Assembly: GCA_942159475.1 (NCBI GenBank)
Contig: OW804094.1
Span: 54,990,966-55,054,965 of the forward strand
Reading direction: 5' to 3'
From: Sthenelais limicola
Taxonomy: Eukaryota; Annelida; Polychaeta; Phyllodocida; Sigalionidae
Length of the DNA stretch: 64,000 nt
The notes beneath the pieces are model-generated. The model was not told where the DNA came from. It was given only the letters and a program-made list of their open reading frames with translations, and did not search any database. Numbering within the stretch: the stretch's first letter is position 1; each line of letters opens with the position of its first letter. Positions 34,168 to 47,041 of the stretch are shown piece by piece. A program made the translations under genes and the position numbers.

Positions 34168-34352
34168 CCGTAGTGGTCCGGGACCTGTTTAAAAGCCTAT
34201 CTCGAATACAGGCCGGGGGTATGGGGGGTCATGAAAAAATAAAATTCTCTAGACCCAGCTCTAAACATGGGATAGGGTAGCTGGCCTACAGACTAGGATA
34301 AAGGGGGCGGGGGGGGGGATACAAGCCCTTGCTTATGAACGGGCCACTACGT
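34168..34352. mobile_element. Short inverted-repeat element (MITE-like), ~185 bp
   Basis: Left end CCGTAGTGGTCCGGGACC pairs imperfectly with the reverse complement of the right end, CGTAGTGGCCCGTTCATAAG. Both arms contain an AAGCC/GGGCTTGTAT-like block. A G-run lies before the right arm. A partial copy is at 33362-33402. Confidence 0.6.
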
Positions 34353-36024
34353 CCTGAGCCCCAGTTTTTACAGTGTTGATACATCTATTTATATAAGATT
34401 ATATAGAGAGAATGGAACGAGCCGCCAGTAATTGAAAAGAATTTGAACGAGATTTGTCTGCATAAGCATGATGCCGTGGACAAATCAAGTTCAATAAATT
34501 TTCGATTACGATATTACTATTACTATATTTATTATATGGACATAAAACTTTATCAAATATCATGTGTAAATCTGAAAAAGTAGCCGACTTGGTGAAAGAT
34601 GTCTCAGAGACAGTATGAGCACCATCAACTCTGCAGGGCTATGGCTACAGTCAGGTTCAGAAGGCAGTTTTGGTCACCTAAGTCTCAGGGAGTCATTAAC
34701 ACTTCAGCCTTAGTCTTAGCCTTGTGGTTAAGCTTATCGCTGGATGTGGTATCGAGGAATGTGGGTGTCTGGACCTTAGTGGCTATGGATTTGTTGATGG
34801 GCTTAGTGGAGACCCGAAGGTGCTTGTTTAAGTTGTTAATTTCATAGTAAGTCCACATCAAATTATGAAATTAGCAACTTAAATAAGCTTTTGGATCTCC
34901 GCGAAGCACGTCAACAAATTTGTTGATTAAGCCAATGAAACAACTTATGATTGTTGTGATAAATTAACACAGGAGCGTCGGTTGGTGATGTATTTTAATA
35001 TATTATCTAAATATATTGTTTAAATATATTATTTAAATATATCATTTATTTTAATATATTATATATTCATAGGAAATACATAATTCAATTATGTTCTATC
35101 GTGTGAATGATGCAAATTAAGTGTTATTCTTAAAAATATATTTATTTCATGAATGAAATTTGGATCTGAAATTTTGATAACGCACCTAAATTGCACAGCT
35201 CAAAACGCACAAAATGGCGGACAAGGTCGGGTAAATATTACCGACAAGGTCGGGCAAAAATTACTGACGAGGTCGGAGTTATTACCGCAAAAATCGGTAA
35301 AATTGCTTTTTTAGTCGTTAATTTCTACCAATTTAATCGCAATTTTAGCGATGTCGGCGAAAAAGCACACAGGGTATTTAAAAAATTCCGCAGTACTCCC
35401 GGTTTCCATAGTAAGCCGAGGACGCCAGACAGAGGGGAGGGGGTTCTCAAGTATGATACCCCCTATAGGGAACAATAAAGAAACAAAGCGGGGGCGTGCC
35501 CATTAATTAAGGAGGGATGTAGCCCTTTGTCATAGAAAGAACAAGTATGGAAATATATTAAAACTTATATTTGGAATATTTAATTAAAGAAAATATTAAG
35601 TTTAAAAAGCCAAACAAGATACTAAGAATCGTTGAGAGCTGTACTCAGAGCACACGAACACATGCCGTTCAGTTACCCAATTTTTCATCAATAATTTGGC
35701 AGCGAGGTGCTGGCTCTTTAGCCAGGCAATTGCAGGTAGCACCGTCTGCATCTGCAGTTCGCCATGCACCGTACTGAAAGATGGATAATCGATAATGAGA
35801 ATTGCAATAAGCCTGGTTCAACCAGAAAATACATGTACCACTGACATATATATTGAGCGCAGCGACAATTTACGAAGACTTGGGTACATATCTATAGACT
35901 GACGTGCACTTAATTGCTCTGTGTGTTTCCTGATTGCTATTGACGATACTGAAACCTAAATTATATTACGCAAACTCCTATTGCATTAACGAGCTTTAAT
36001 CATGTGATTATTTTTTGTTTACAG
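34353..36024. other. Sequence upstream of the gene B sushi exon
   Basis: No further sushi exon was found. An 82-codon plus frame at 34599-34847 lacks support. At 35208-35305 a ~23 bp unit with the core GACAAGGTCGGG is repeated about three times, starting AAAATGGCGGACAAGGTCGG; the AAATGGCGG word matches the YY1 site. A CTATAGGG motif like that at 33 kb recurs near 35464. Confidence 0.4.
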
Positions 36025-39000
36025 AAACAGAATTTTTGTGTCCGGCCTTCGATGAGGATCTCATTGTAAATACGACATCTAGGACCATTGGTACAGTGGT
36101 TGGAGCAAGCTGCAAAGAGGGCTACAAGTTGGAAGGTGTCTCCGTTATAACATGTGAATACACGGGCTACTGGTCGACAAGAAGGCCATTCTGCCTCAGT
36201 AAGCATCCATTCATGCACCCTTTATTATCGTGTATCTAATTAAACTGGGGGAAAAGAGTTTCATTCAAGTGAACGTTTACACAAGAAAGCCTTGCATGCT
36301 ACATGTATTTTATTTTATTAGGAAAGTACCCAACATAAACAATGGTGCATACATAGCAAGGGACTGAAAACAGCCTTTAACTCTATTCAAAAAATGAAAT
36401 AGAGGTTATTTTGTTGAACGCATCTATTTGATGTTGTCTCTTTCTTCTATAAAGGCAGGCGAAATTTATGTTTTCATTTGTAGAATTTATTCATTAGGGG
36501 GTAAAGCATATAATTTGTAATTGCTATATTCAGAACATTAAGGGCTTTTCATTAAGATAAGAAATAAAGGATTCGTTGCTGTTTTCTTTATTTATGCGAG
36601 CTTTCGGCCCGACTGGGTCTTCTTCAGTTAGGCCTATGTGTCTGCAGGTAAAGTAATTACATTTCGTAATTGTTATATTCAGAATTTTATTGCTACGAAA
36701 ATGTCCCCCTTGTTAATAGGTTTTGTGTTCATGTTTATTACAGTGGAGGACGACGGACCACAGCTTATGATCATAATTATATGTTCCGTGGCATCGGCAG
36801 TAGCATTAGGGGTGCTAGTTTGTGGATTGTATATGTTATTCTCGAATCTGAGGAAAGAGAGGAATGCAAAAGCTCAGGAGAAGGATCGGAAAGATACCCT
36901 CAGAGAATTAAGGTGATCTATCCCCTTTTCAATATCTGATTATAAAAGCAAGAAAAGTATTTTGCTGATTTCAAGTGTTGTGTTAGAAACTATTTTTTTT
37001 TATTATATTCATGTTACGATCAGTTGCGGCGGTCTGAAATAAAACAATGCATCCCTCTATTACGTTTACCTTTCTAAAATGTCAATATATACCTCTTGTC
37101 TTGTAGTATATACCATGCGGTTACACAAGATTGTGTAGGAATGCCTCCAGTCGTCTATGACAACTTGAATTCAACGCTACGTGGGCGAACTTCGAGCTCT
37201 GACGAGTGAGTACCTGAGATCCAAATTAATAAGAAATACAGGTCCTTGTAGAAGCCACGGTAACCGAATAAAATTAATTACTAAAAAACTGTAATGTAAA
37301 AAAAAGGGAAAAATAACAATGAGGTTTTCATTATAATTTGCATCGAGACTAGTGACACCTCCACTACACTTTTAATTTACTGGTACCTTTTAACATAGTT
37401 TGAATGCATGGTAATGACAGTAACTTTTGTTTCTACTTTCTCACCATCTTTAGCTCTAAACCGAATAGTCCAACAATAAGTGGAAGCGAGACAGAGCTTA
37501 ATACAGAGAAGTAAGTAAATTCTAAATCAGGAATTTTATATGATCGTATATAGTCATTAAGAACTATTTCATTTAAAACAGAATTTTCCTTTTGACAAAT
37601 GATATTCCAGTTTTAGTTTTAGATCTTGTTTGGGCAAAAGATGTATGGGTCCACTATTGTTTATAATATATATTAATGATATTCCCAAAGTCATTAAAAA
37701 CTGTAGAATTCAGAATTTTGCAGATGACACAGTAATATATATACTTCAGATAGAGATAGGGGAATTGCAGAGGAGAACCTTCAGATAGACCTAGGTATAG
37801 AGTTATGGTGTAAACAAAATAAGATTTCTTTAAATGTAGGGAAATGCAAAATTATGTCCTTGACTACCTCAAGGAAAAAAGAACAAACACTATTGAAACC
37901 AATTTTTATAGGAAAAAACGAGATTGAACGAACAGAAAATTACACTTATTTAGGCATGAACATTGACCAAGATCTGTCGCTCAAGGACCATTTACAAGAC
38001 AAATTGACAAAAAAAAAAAAAAAAATTATTATCTATCGGAACTGAAAAGAATAGCTACACCAAATACCTTAAGAATGCTATATAAGGTCACTATATGCCC
38101 CATACTAGAATATGGAGACACTTTGTATAATGCTGCTTCAAAGAACATTTTAGACAAACTACAAATACTCCAAAACACCGCTTTGAGGATATCTGAGGGT
38201 CTAGATAAAAGAACTAATGTACAGAAATTACATAAAGATCTGCAAATACCATTACTACATAAGAAAAGAGAGGCACATTTACTACAATACGCTTTCAAAT
38301 TATGTCAAAATGAAGAAAATTTTGATAACAGAAAAATTAACCTAAGAAATCTTGCTTCAGGAAAATCACTGCTAGTACCAAACCCCCAAAATGAAAAAAT
38401 AAAAAGATCCCTCATATACCAAGCACCCGTTCTTTGGAACAGCATCCCAGACCATGCTAAGAAGTATGACCTTAGAGAGTTTAGGATATTCCTTAGAGGC
38501 TATATGCTAAGGGAGTAAAGAGGACAAATCCCCCGAGTCACCTCCTGCCTAGGTGATGTTGATGTTAATAAAATGTTATAAAAGCACTTATACTGATGTA
38601 AGCATGTAAGACTTACTCCAACCCTTATTTGACTGTTCTGTAAGGCCACCTAACCAAGAGTACTCTATATTATTTTGTTCTCCTTTATTCTATTGTTAGC
38701 TATGTATAAAACATTATTTACTATTTAGATGTAGAGGGGCCCATCGGAAGATCTTTTACAGAGACGAGAGTCCTATTTTCATATAGACCTTATGTATGAC
38801 AAAATGAAAATAAAGTTTCAATATATATATATATGATAACTGCAGAAATCTATCTGAAACATTGGAAAATAATTCTAAAAGCTTCCTTCTTTTTGTACTG
38901 TTTACTAAAGAAATAAATCATGAGTGGCTGTAAGCCCGAGCAACAGTTTAGGGTTGTAAGGAACGAGGGATCTATTACGTTTAGTCAGCATGAAATACCC

Positions 39001-39354
39001 TGTTGTGGTTTTCGGCAATGTTCCTACATGGCGTGAAAACAACCATTTAAATGAGACGGAGTCAAAAATGGAGTAAGAGGAGACAGAATTATGAATAAAC
39101 TTTCTGGTTTTATTGCCAACTTTCACCATGCCAGGGAGACGATCCATTCCGCCCCTCAAAAGGAAAAGAAAACTATTTTTTCTGTCTGTTTAAGTCTTTT
39201 CGTAAGCACACACACAGGCTGATGTCCTCGCCTTAGAAGCCGGGGGCCAAGTGAGGCATGCGAGTCACCAGTCAATCATAACGGATTGGTAACCGGTCCA
39301 ATCGTTGACTAAATTGGAATGACTTTGTTACTTTTCAGGGCCTTCATCTACTGA
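36025..39354 (+). CDS. Gene B: sushi (CCP) domain, single-pass membrane protein, 3' part
   Basis: Exons at 36025-36198, 36744-36912, 37107-37205, 37454-37510 and 39339-39354 join in phase. The first is a phase 1-1 module of 58 codons with the sushi pattern: Cys (LCPAF), Cys (ASCKEGY), Cys (ITCEY), Trp (GYWS), Cys (PFC). The second has an acidic stalk (MEDDG), a ~23-residue hydrophobic segment from LMIIIICSV, then LRKERNAKAQEKDRK as a stop-transfer and cytoplasmic start. The tail holds VVYDNLNS; YDN fits a Grb2-type SH2 site and YDNL a YxxPhi signal. The last exon adds AFIY and TGA. Donors are GTAAGC, GTGATC, GTGAGT and GTAAGT. More 5' sushi exons and the signal peptide must lie upstream and were not found. 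Sushi domains usually serve adhesion or complement-type recognition at the cell surface. Confidence 0.8.
36575..36632 (-). ncRNA. Hammerhead-like motif, second copy (degenerate)
   Basis: The minus strand has CUGAAGA, an imperfect stem II (GACCC...GGGCC), then GAA, the palindrome AGCU as a loopless stem III, and C at the cleavage position. The A/T-rich sequence that follows (GCATAAATAAAG) parallels the PLE ribozyme at 7.7 kb. Stem I does not pair convincingly. It is probably a remnant of a Penelope-like pseudo-LTR in gene B's intron. Confidence 0.55.
37620..38838 (+). mobile_element. CR1/Jockey-like LINE, 5'-truncated, in gene B's last intron
   Basis: The reading starts inside the RT with GPLLFIIYINDIP and the catalytic FADDT block near 37715-37730. 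After stops and shifts it continues through TYLGMNIDQDLSLKDH and an intact 147-codon frame (38075-38518), which has the typical C-terminal ILEYGDTLYN, LQNTAL and VLWNSIP elements. The 3' end near 38838 has AATAAAG followed by (AT)n. It is inserted in the sense direction of the host gene, between its penultimate and last exons. An A-run near 38010 breaks the frame. Confidence 0.85.
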
Positions 39355-41809
39355 TATAATCAACATTACCCCCACGTGCCTTCACATAACCGCACTGCCA
39401 TGGCTGTTAAGGTATAGGATATTTCAACAAAGACAATGAAATAAAATACTGGACGTCTCCCATATTCTAAGGAAGTATTTACTCGACGCCAAGCCATCTG
39501 AATGAGGTTTTTATTTGATATCTGCCAAATAATTGAATTTCACAGGGCTTTCGAATTTCAGATTTAATTTTTTTAATGGATCTTGGAAGATGATATAATT
39601 GCAACTTGTTAAATATTGAACATGCATGTACATATATGTATACATAGTATTCCCAGAGATTATTTATTACATGTAAAACAATTTTTCGTTTGCTTTTCCT
39701 ATATTGTTTTACGTATCAATTATTTACATTGTTATGAAAAAGTAAAGCAGAAATCCATACACACATAGTAGTGTCGCCCACGTATTAAGTTACATAACTA
39801 GTATTACATTGTCTTTCATTCAGCATTATTTAGATACAAAAATCATGATATATTTATCTAATTAGAATTCCGCGAGTATCTATCCAACACTTGATAGTTC
39901 CATGTATTGTTTCCCGATTGGCAGGATAATGCTTATGATCCCATGAATATTAGCATAGTTAGTACTTTTATATGATGGAAATTAATTCAGCAGAGAATTT
40001 GCATTAAATGCATTACATTATCAAATATATTATTTATACGTAGACTTTTGTGCAGCGCTAAGCGTGCCTATTAGGACAGTTTAACGTGTTTTGCTTGAAA
40101 TGGGGATGTCTGACAACTCCATTAGCGATAGCGCATCCTTTTTGTGGAGGTTCAAACGTATGCGCCTTGCCCATTTCTGAAGCATTGTAACAATTTCAGT
40201 AATTCATAATGCAATAAATATCACTAGAATGAAAGAGTTTTGTTTACCTTATTTTCCTAAATGTACTCCAAACAATTATCACTGTTTGCAATCATGCTTA
40301 AAAGTTTAAAACGATTAAATGTTTGAAAGTAACTGTGTGGAAATTAAAAAGAACAAAATACTCATATTAATGTAGTTTAGTGTATTTATTTGTGTCTTCA
40401 TTATTTACATATCTGCTTCTGTTATTGCAGTAAACTGTTTGCAAAGACCAGATGTCTTCTGAGGATGTTAGATTCTGACTTTTGGCACAATTTACAAAGA
40501 TAGGCTTGACATATATGAACATATCCTGGTCAAGTCTTATGAAACCTCAGCTATTGGAATCTGTAAAAAAAAGGTGATCATACATAAACAATACATAGGG
40601 ATTAATTTATTATATTGCTTGGTGTTGAAACAATAGGATTAATCTATAAATCAATATGCATTACCAGTGCAAGATATATATGCAAAACACATAAAGGAAT
40701 CTCATTATCATTTACATGTGTTTTTCTGGACAAAATGAAGTAGGAATGTGTAGCATATCTACGGTTCTGTTACACTTCTGTGTGTAAACGGAATGTTTAT
40801 ATACAGGTGCGATATCTCCATTAAAATCTTCTCCCTAGTATTTGTCAGAAATGATAAAAACTCATAAATGTACGATATACATGTACGTGTGTGTTCTAGT
40901 AATACCTCAAATTTGGTTATTTCAGTCCTTCAGAATAATATATTTGGTATGTGTGATGGGTCTCAGATTTACCTGGTCGATGATAATCTCGTTAGGGTAA
41001 AGTCCACCCAGTTTGATATATCTAGCTAGCGTCATGTATTAAATATATACACACATTGAACAAAATAACACATCATCTTATCATTCATTGTTTCAAAGAA
41101 TTATGTTTTGATATGATAAATCGCACCAACAACATAGAACACAGCCATTAAATCGTCCAATTGTTCTTGCACCACATAACAGTGATATACACTTACATTC
41201 CCATGTGACAAATGAAACGTATCATGTGACAAATGAAACGTATTACGAATGTATATTTTGTCAATAAAAGTATTAAAAAAAAAATTCATCGAGAAAATCT
41301 AGCTACATAACAATAATGAATAACAGTTGCATACATTAAAAAGGGTTTCAAATTATACAATATAAATCAGTTTAAATAATGGAGAATACAGTACCAAAGA
41401 ACAGGAGCTGTCAATGTCGATTCTTTGATCGCCAATCAGAATGGACTGACACTTGAACGCAAATGTGAGGAACCCATTCAGAAATGGACATAAGACACAT
41501 TAAGATTTCTTTCCCTTTCTATTTCAAATATACTGTCTGTTAAGTTATAATTCATTGTCTTCGTCTTCTTTCCGTTGTGGAGGACCATAACATAGTTAAC
41601 ACTTTTCACTGGACGATCTTGAATTTTCTTTCAACATGATTTTTAAGGATAAAATATATGATAAATATATATACAAGAACTCTTCCGCGATGGAATGTAA
41701 CACCTAATACATTCCCCCGCTGAGCGAAATCCACCGTGATACAAAAGAAAATATTTTCTTCACTAGGTAGATAATAAGGAGTGACAATCTAAAATCAAGT
41801 TCAACCCTG
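39355..41809. other. Region between convergent genes (3' ends of gene B and CACNA2D-like)
   Basis: Presumably 3' UTR of gene B on the left and of the calcium channel subunit gene on the right. A 20 bp tandem pair, ATGTGACAAATGAAACGTAT, lies at 41202-41241. No other gene was seen. Confidence 0.5.
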
Positions 41810-44800
41810 TCATGTACCATTTTGGGTAGTAAACATTAAAACAGTTGTAAATACGATGAGTAACAGAGACATCTGCAGGGTTGTTGTTGTATTATAAATG
41901 CATGGAATGTCAATATCTCGGAGAGCTGGACATTTTCCTTCGGATGCAAGGCTCCTACCTCCTTCATCTGAATGGGCACACGTGCCATTAATAATCCGAT
42001 ATGCTCCGGAATTAACAATACTGAAAATGGAAAGAAAACCATATAATCATTAAAATGGGAGAGGCAATACAATATTTCGAAAAAACACGATTAAAATATA
42101 TTACAGAAAAGTTATAAAAACATATAACCGGCTTAAAGAAAAGATTATTGAAAAATTTTGTTTACACACTACACTTACCTTTGAGCTATTTTACAATTGA
42201 AATTGAAAAAGAAAGAGTCTTTGTATTGCTTCCAGTTCTCTATAACCAGGAGATAGAGGTTAGTTTTTGGTAGACTTGTTACGTAATAAAACCCTGACAT
42301 GCATGGTCCGGACACGTTGCCTGTGATCATGCCACTAGGACCTGGAAAGCGCAATTACGAACAATTAATTCAAGAATTTTACATGCAAATATGGGCACTT
42401 AAATTCAAAGATCATGATTTGTCAGCATGTTCGGGTCTAACAACAAAACCAATTCATAGGTCCGGATAAAAGAACAGATATAACTCGTATAATATTTCGT
42501 AATTTACTTCGATGTGTAAAACTTACTATTTAAAAGTGTTATTTTTTGTCATGACAGCGTTCCCGTATTTTCATACTTCTTTTGATCTTTAATTACAATA
42601 TCCCAAAGTATTTAAAATATAATTCATCATTATTCCGGCTCTCCATGCCAGATCCAAATTAAGTGTTAAATATACAAACCATGATTAATGGATAATTAAT
42701 TATGCCTTAACCATAATTAGAATACTTTGCTAGTAATGGAAAATAGGTAATAATATTTTACTCACCTAATGCAGATCTATTTACTGTATATCCTACAACA
42801 TCGGTAATGCAACCGAAGTCATTTCCAAATTTGGGAATAGGACCTTTATTCTTGTAATAATTATCCAGCTCCTCGGGATTCTTCGGGATACCTTCAAGGG
42901 TTACCTGCATACATCAAAATATACAGTATGTAATATGAATATCTGCTATAAATTTGCAACGCATCGACACTATCAAGGATTAAGATTTTAAATAGAATCC
43001 CTTTTTGATCATAGATTAAATAAAATAATATATCATTTCTCATTTTTTATAATATTTAGAGAATTAAATTGGAAAGTTAATATACAATTCAGATTTTAAA
43101 TTATTTTCAACCTGATTGAAATTATCTGGTATTTTTCCTGGTCAGCCTTCAACGAGACTTTCCTCAAACAATGACGATACTTGCCTTTGGAGCGTAAGGT
43201 GAAATGCCACAAACACCTTGGAAATCTACGGCCTCAGTTCTCCTGAAAAAGCCATGCTTGTAAATGAGATCCTTCATAACTTCTCCTTCTTTCTTCCCCA
43301 TAGTGACACCTTTATATTTGCTCTCATCCAAATTATCCGCCGTGATGAAATCAGGGTCTGTGATTAGGTTTGCAGCACGATCAAATAAATAGCACCTGCA
43401 AAGATGAATATCAATGTTAATATAATAACCTGTCTCAACTCAACGGCTCATACTACAAGAGGAATATTTTTTCTGGTCATATTTCAGAGCAGCAAGCCAG
43501 GCTTTCTATTCATATGATATTGTGTAGACAGTTATCACTTGTGAAGTAAATTATAAAAAATACAAAACAAGAGCCTTATTAACTCCCAACACAGATATTT
43601 TGACCCAACGTCCATATATATATACAATCGACCTCAGATCATTTGGGGCCAACATTATCACTACAACGCCTGTACTTTTATCCCTACACTATTACCCAAG
43701 ACGCACCTTGCCTCAACATTCCAGAGCTTCACAAAATAAAACGTGCCAAGCATGAATAAGAATGTGATGACACATTAGGGAAGCGATAGGCACCTTACTC
43801 ATCAACATCTAGCATCACGTACAGATGGTGAACGTAAAGAGTTCGCTGTTTGAATGCCCAGAAATACCACTAGATCCCAATCGGATGGCGGCGTTATGAA
43901 TTCAGGATGTCCCCACCTTACTTTGGTTTCGTATTCTTTATTTAGACATATTCCCAGGCCAAATTATCAGGTTGATCATTCTGAAATAGGACCCAGTCTG
44001 TTCTCAGAATTCTTCCCGTTCCTTTTACTGGTTTATTTACATATTGGATATATCAACATCTTTTTTTTAGTACCTGGGTGTGGGGGATGCGGCGGTCGGG
44101 CGACGGGGGTAAAACTGCAGCTTCGAACCCACAACATGCCCCTCCTGAGTAGTCAGTCGAACCTGTCTCAACTCAACCGCCATCTCCCATACTGGAGTTA
44201 GGCTTGTGCTAACTACTCCTGAGCCGACCCAGCACTTTAGACCGCTCAGCCATCCCATATTTCTCTTACCATTTTTTATGTTTAATATCTTTTTAAACAA
44301 GGCATTTTGGCCGTGACCAAGGAAACAACAGTTTCCCCCGAATCCCCTTATTCTATTATAGGCCTAGACCTAAACAAATAAAGACCCCTCCCTCTCCCAC
44401 AATCGATCCCCACTCCTCTCCCATGCTCCCATGGTATAATACATGGTTATATTGCTTTTATAGTAATAATGACCGGTTTGCTTGTAGCACCCTCTAGTGC
44501 TATAAATGCACAATAGACATTGTTTGGTTTATCGTAGAGGGGTTTCTAAAATATAGGGAGGGAGACTGAGGTGGGTGTAATGAGCGACAGGTGAGGGTGA
44601 AATGCCAACTACAGGTGACACAAATAAATTCCATGTACTAAAATAGTACAAAGCCGGTCATTAATCCTTTATTCTCACGACCGCTACAAACTTGTTGATG
44701 TTAGAGGTATGTGTATTACTGCAAGGTATAAATAGCGAAATGTACATCGCCTCATGGGCGGATCCAAGTGTGTGTGTGGGGGGGGGGGGGGGTCGGCGAC

Positions 44801-47041
44801 GTCCTGACCCCCCCCCCCCCCTCAAAATTTTCATAAGTGCCCTTTTGAATAGCCCAAAGTGCCTTTTTTTACAACCCAAAGTGCCCCTTTTCTGTTGTAA
44901 GTGTAACAACCAAACAGTGTCTTTTTTACAACCAAAATTTGCCTTTGAGATTATCCTCCTAATTATTTGTTTTGTATCTTTAAATACAAACAAAACTGGC
45001 TAATTATGATCAAAAAATGCTCCAAGAATACACCATTTCACTCCTCAGGTTTTACAATTTTGGGGGACAACATGACCCCAGACCCTACTTCACCCCTACA
45101 TCACTTGCAACAGTAGCCACAACTGATTTTTAAAGATAATTCCACATCTTACAATTTGTATACATGGTCAATTGCCAGTGTGTGTTGCATGTTTTGTGTT
45201 TCTTAGGTCCTTGCAAACTGCATCCCTAGTTTTTAAAAGTCAAAATAAATAATAGAAATAAAATGATCACTTTTCATGTGTGATTAAATACTGTATTTTG
45301 TGCTTCAAAAAGCATCAAATGCCTCCAAATGGCAACTTAAATTTCAAAATTTCCTGGGGGAGCATGCCCCCGGACCCCCCTAGTCAGTCAGATTTTCAGA
45401 AAATGCACATTAGGCAGGTCCACAAATTTGGTAACAGCTGCTAAATTAGACAAATATGAATAATTGGTATATCAAAGTAACATTTTCTGACGATCTCTCC
45501 CTTGTATGCCTTTGTGCTCCTCTGGCTCATTTTGGGGGAATGGACTGATGTGCCCTTTTTATCTTGGACTGATGTGCCCTTTTTATCATTTTAGACCCTA
45601 GATCCGCCCCTGCGCCTGGCCATAATAGGTCCCAATTGAAGAGAGTACAGTGCAGGCCGCAGTAGGTGGCAGTAGGAGGGAGGGGAGTTAGTCAAGATAT
45701 GTACAGCAGCCTAGGCGGCAGTGGAGGTGGTCAAGGTTTGAATAGCGGCCGAGTATCTGGGCTGTACAGACTGGCTGCACCCCGTCATATGCCCATACAT
45801 TGCCGGCAGTCGGCGGCAGTTCCCGTGTGACTTGGGAATGTCATTTCATAATCTTCCTTGGCCCCAAAATCTACAAAATATCATTCATCTTAATGGAATA
45901 ATGCACCACCAACAACAACCTCCCTCCCTCCCATCCTATCTCCACCAACAAACACCCAAAATATTCCAAACATCCTTGCCAAACTAAATGCTGAGAACAG
46001 ACACAAGACAGTATATATTATTCCTATACCGAAAAAAGGACATGTCTGGCTGACCTTGTTTCGCAGTCAGGTTCACCATCGGGACATGTGTAGTTCATGC
46101 CACAAGACTTGGTGAGGTCGCTGGCCTGCATGATAGACATGGTGATCTCATGGAAGCGGTTGTACAGGATGTCCAGGCTAGTAACTGCCTCCACTCGCTG
46201 GGTGGCGCACCGGGGGTGTTCCCTGTTGGGGCCTGGGGCCACGCTAACGTAACAATAATCTGAAAGGAATCAAGTATAGAAATTAGTTTGTATCTATAAC
46301 GAAATAGTATCCTAGATAGTCCTCAAACAAATAGTTGGGGTAACAAATTTTTTTTTTGTATTCGTCTCACAAATCTATGTGACGTATACTTTATAAAAGG
46401 ATTATGTCAGTAGGTATATCAATAAAAGAAAGAGAGAGATAAAAACGCAAATGTCAGCTGATTTTATCGCTTTTCACTCTCCTATATGTCTTCCAGAATA
46501 CACCAAGATCAAGGTTTTTAAAAACATAAATGTATGTAATGATCTACAGTTTAATAATCTGTGCGCAAGAGGAAAATATAACAAGCCATGTCTTGGTTCA
46601 TGAAATTAATTATAATAACTAAAAATAATATGATAATTAAAGTAAACAATAGCAGAATGAAACCTAGCTGACGGTGGAAGGAGTGGGACAGAGGTATTTT
46701 ACCCAGATCCCATATACTTTTAGCCTTTTCCATTCAACGACTATATCTTGAAAATAATCTCTATATATACCCTCCATATACTTCCATCTTAATAGTTTTA
46801 TATGCCTTTTATTTTTAGGAAAATGTACTTACTTATTATGCATTCTGAATCTTTAGTACATTTGCAGCCGCCTGGCTTTTTGTCCGTATACTGGGCGCAT
46901 TCTTTATCCGTTCTTGGAGTCATACCTTCAAATACTGCCTGGGAAATTGTAATGATCTTTCCCACCCCAGCGGCATCCATGTATACTGTGGATATGGAGG
47001 TCTTTGAAGGGGACCCAGCTGTCCTTTTGAACCAAGGTCTC
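41810..47041 (-). CDS. CACNA2D-like exons: C-terminal Cys-rich region and membrane anchor
   Basis: Exons 47041-46833, 46259-46055, 43395-43185, 42904-42766, 42341-42179 and 42020-41810. The first has RPWFKR and AAGVGKIITISQAVFEG, the typical late alpha2/delta block, followed by paired cysteines (GGCKCTKDSEC). The final exon ends LQMSLLLIVFTTVLMFTTQNGT and TGA (41812-41810): a short hydrophobic end without a charged tail, like a GPI-attachment signal. The donor at 46055 is GTCAGC (weak) and at 43185 it is GCAAGT (GC-AG intron). Confidence 0.9.

Noticed and set aside
44067..44300. Possible functional tRNA gene on the minus strand
   Set aside because: Good A-box, but the B-box is too far away and no acceptor stem or cloverleaf forms, so it is treated as a SINE-like repeat.
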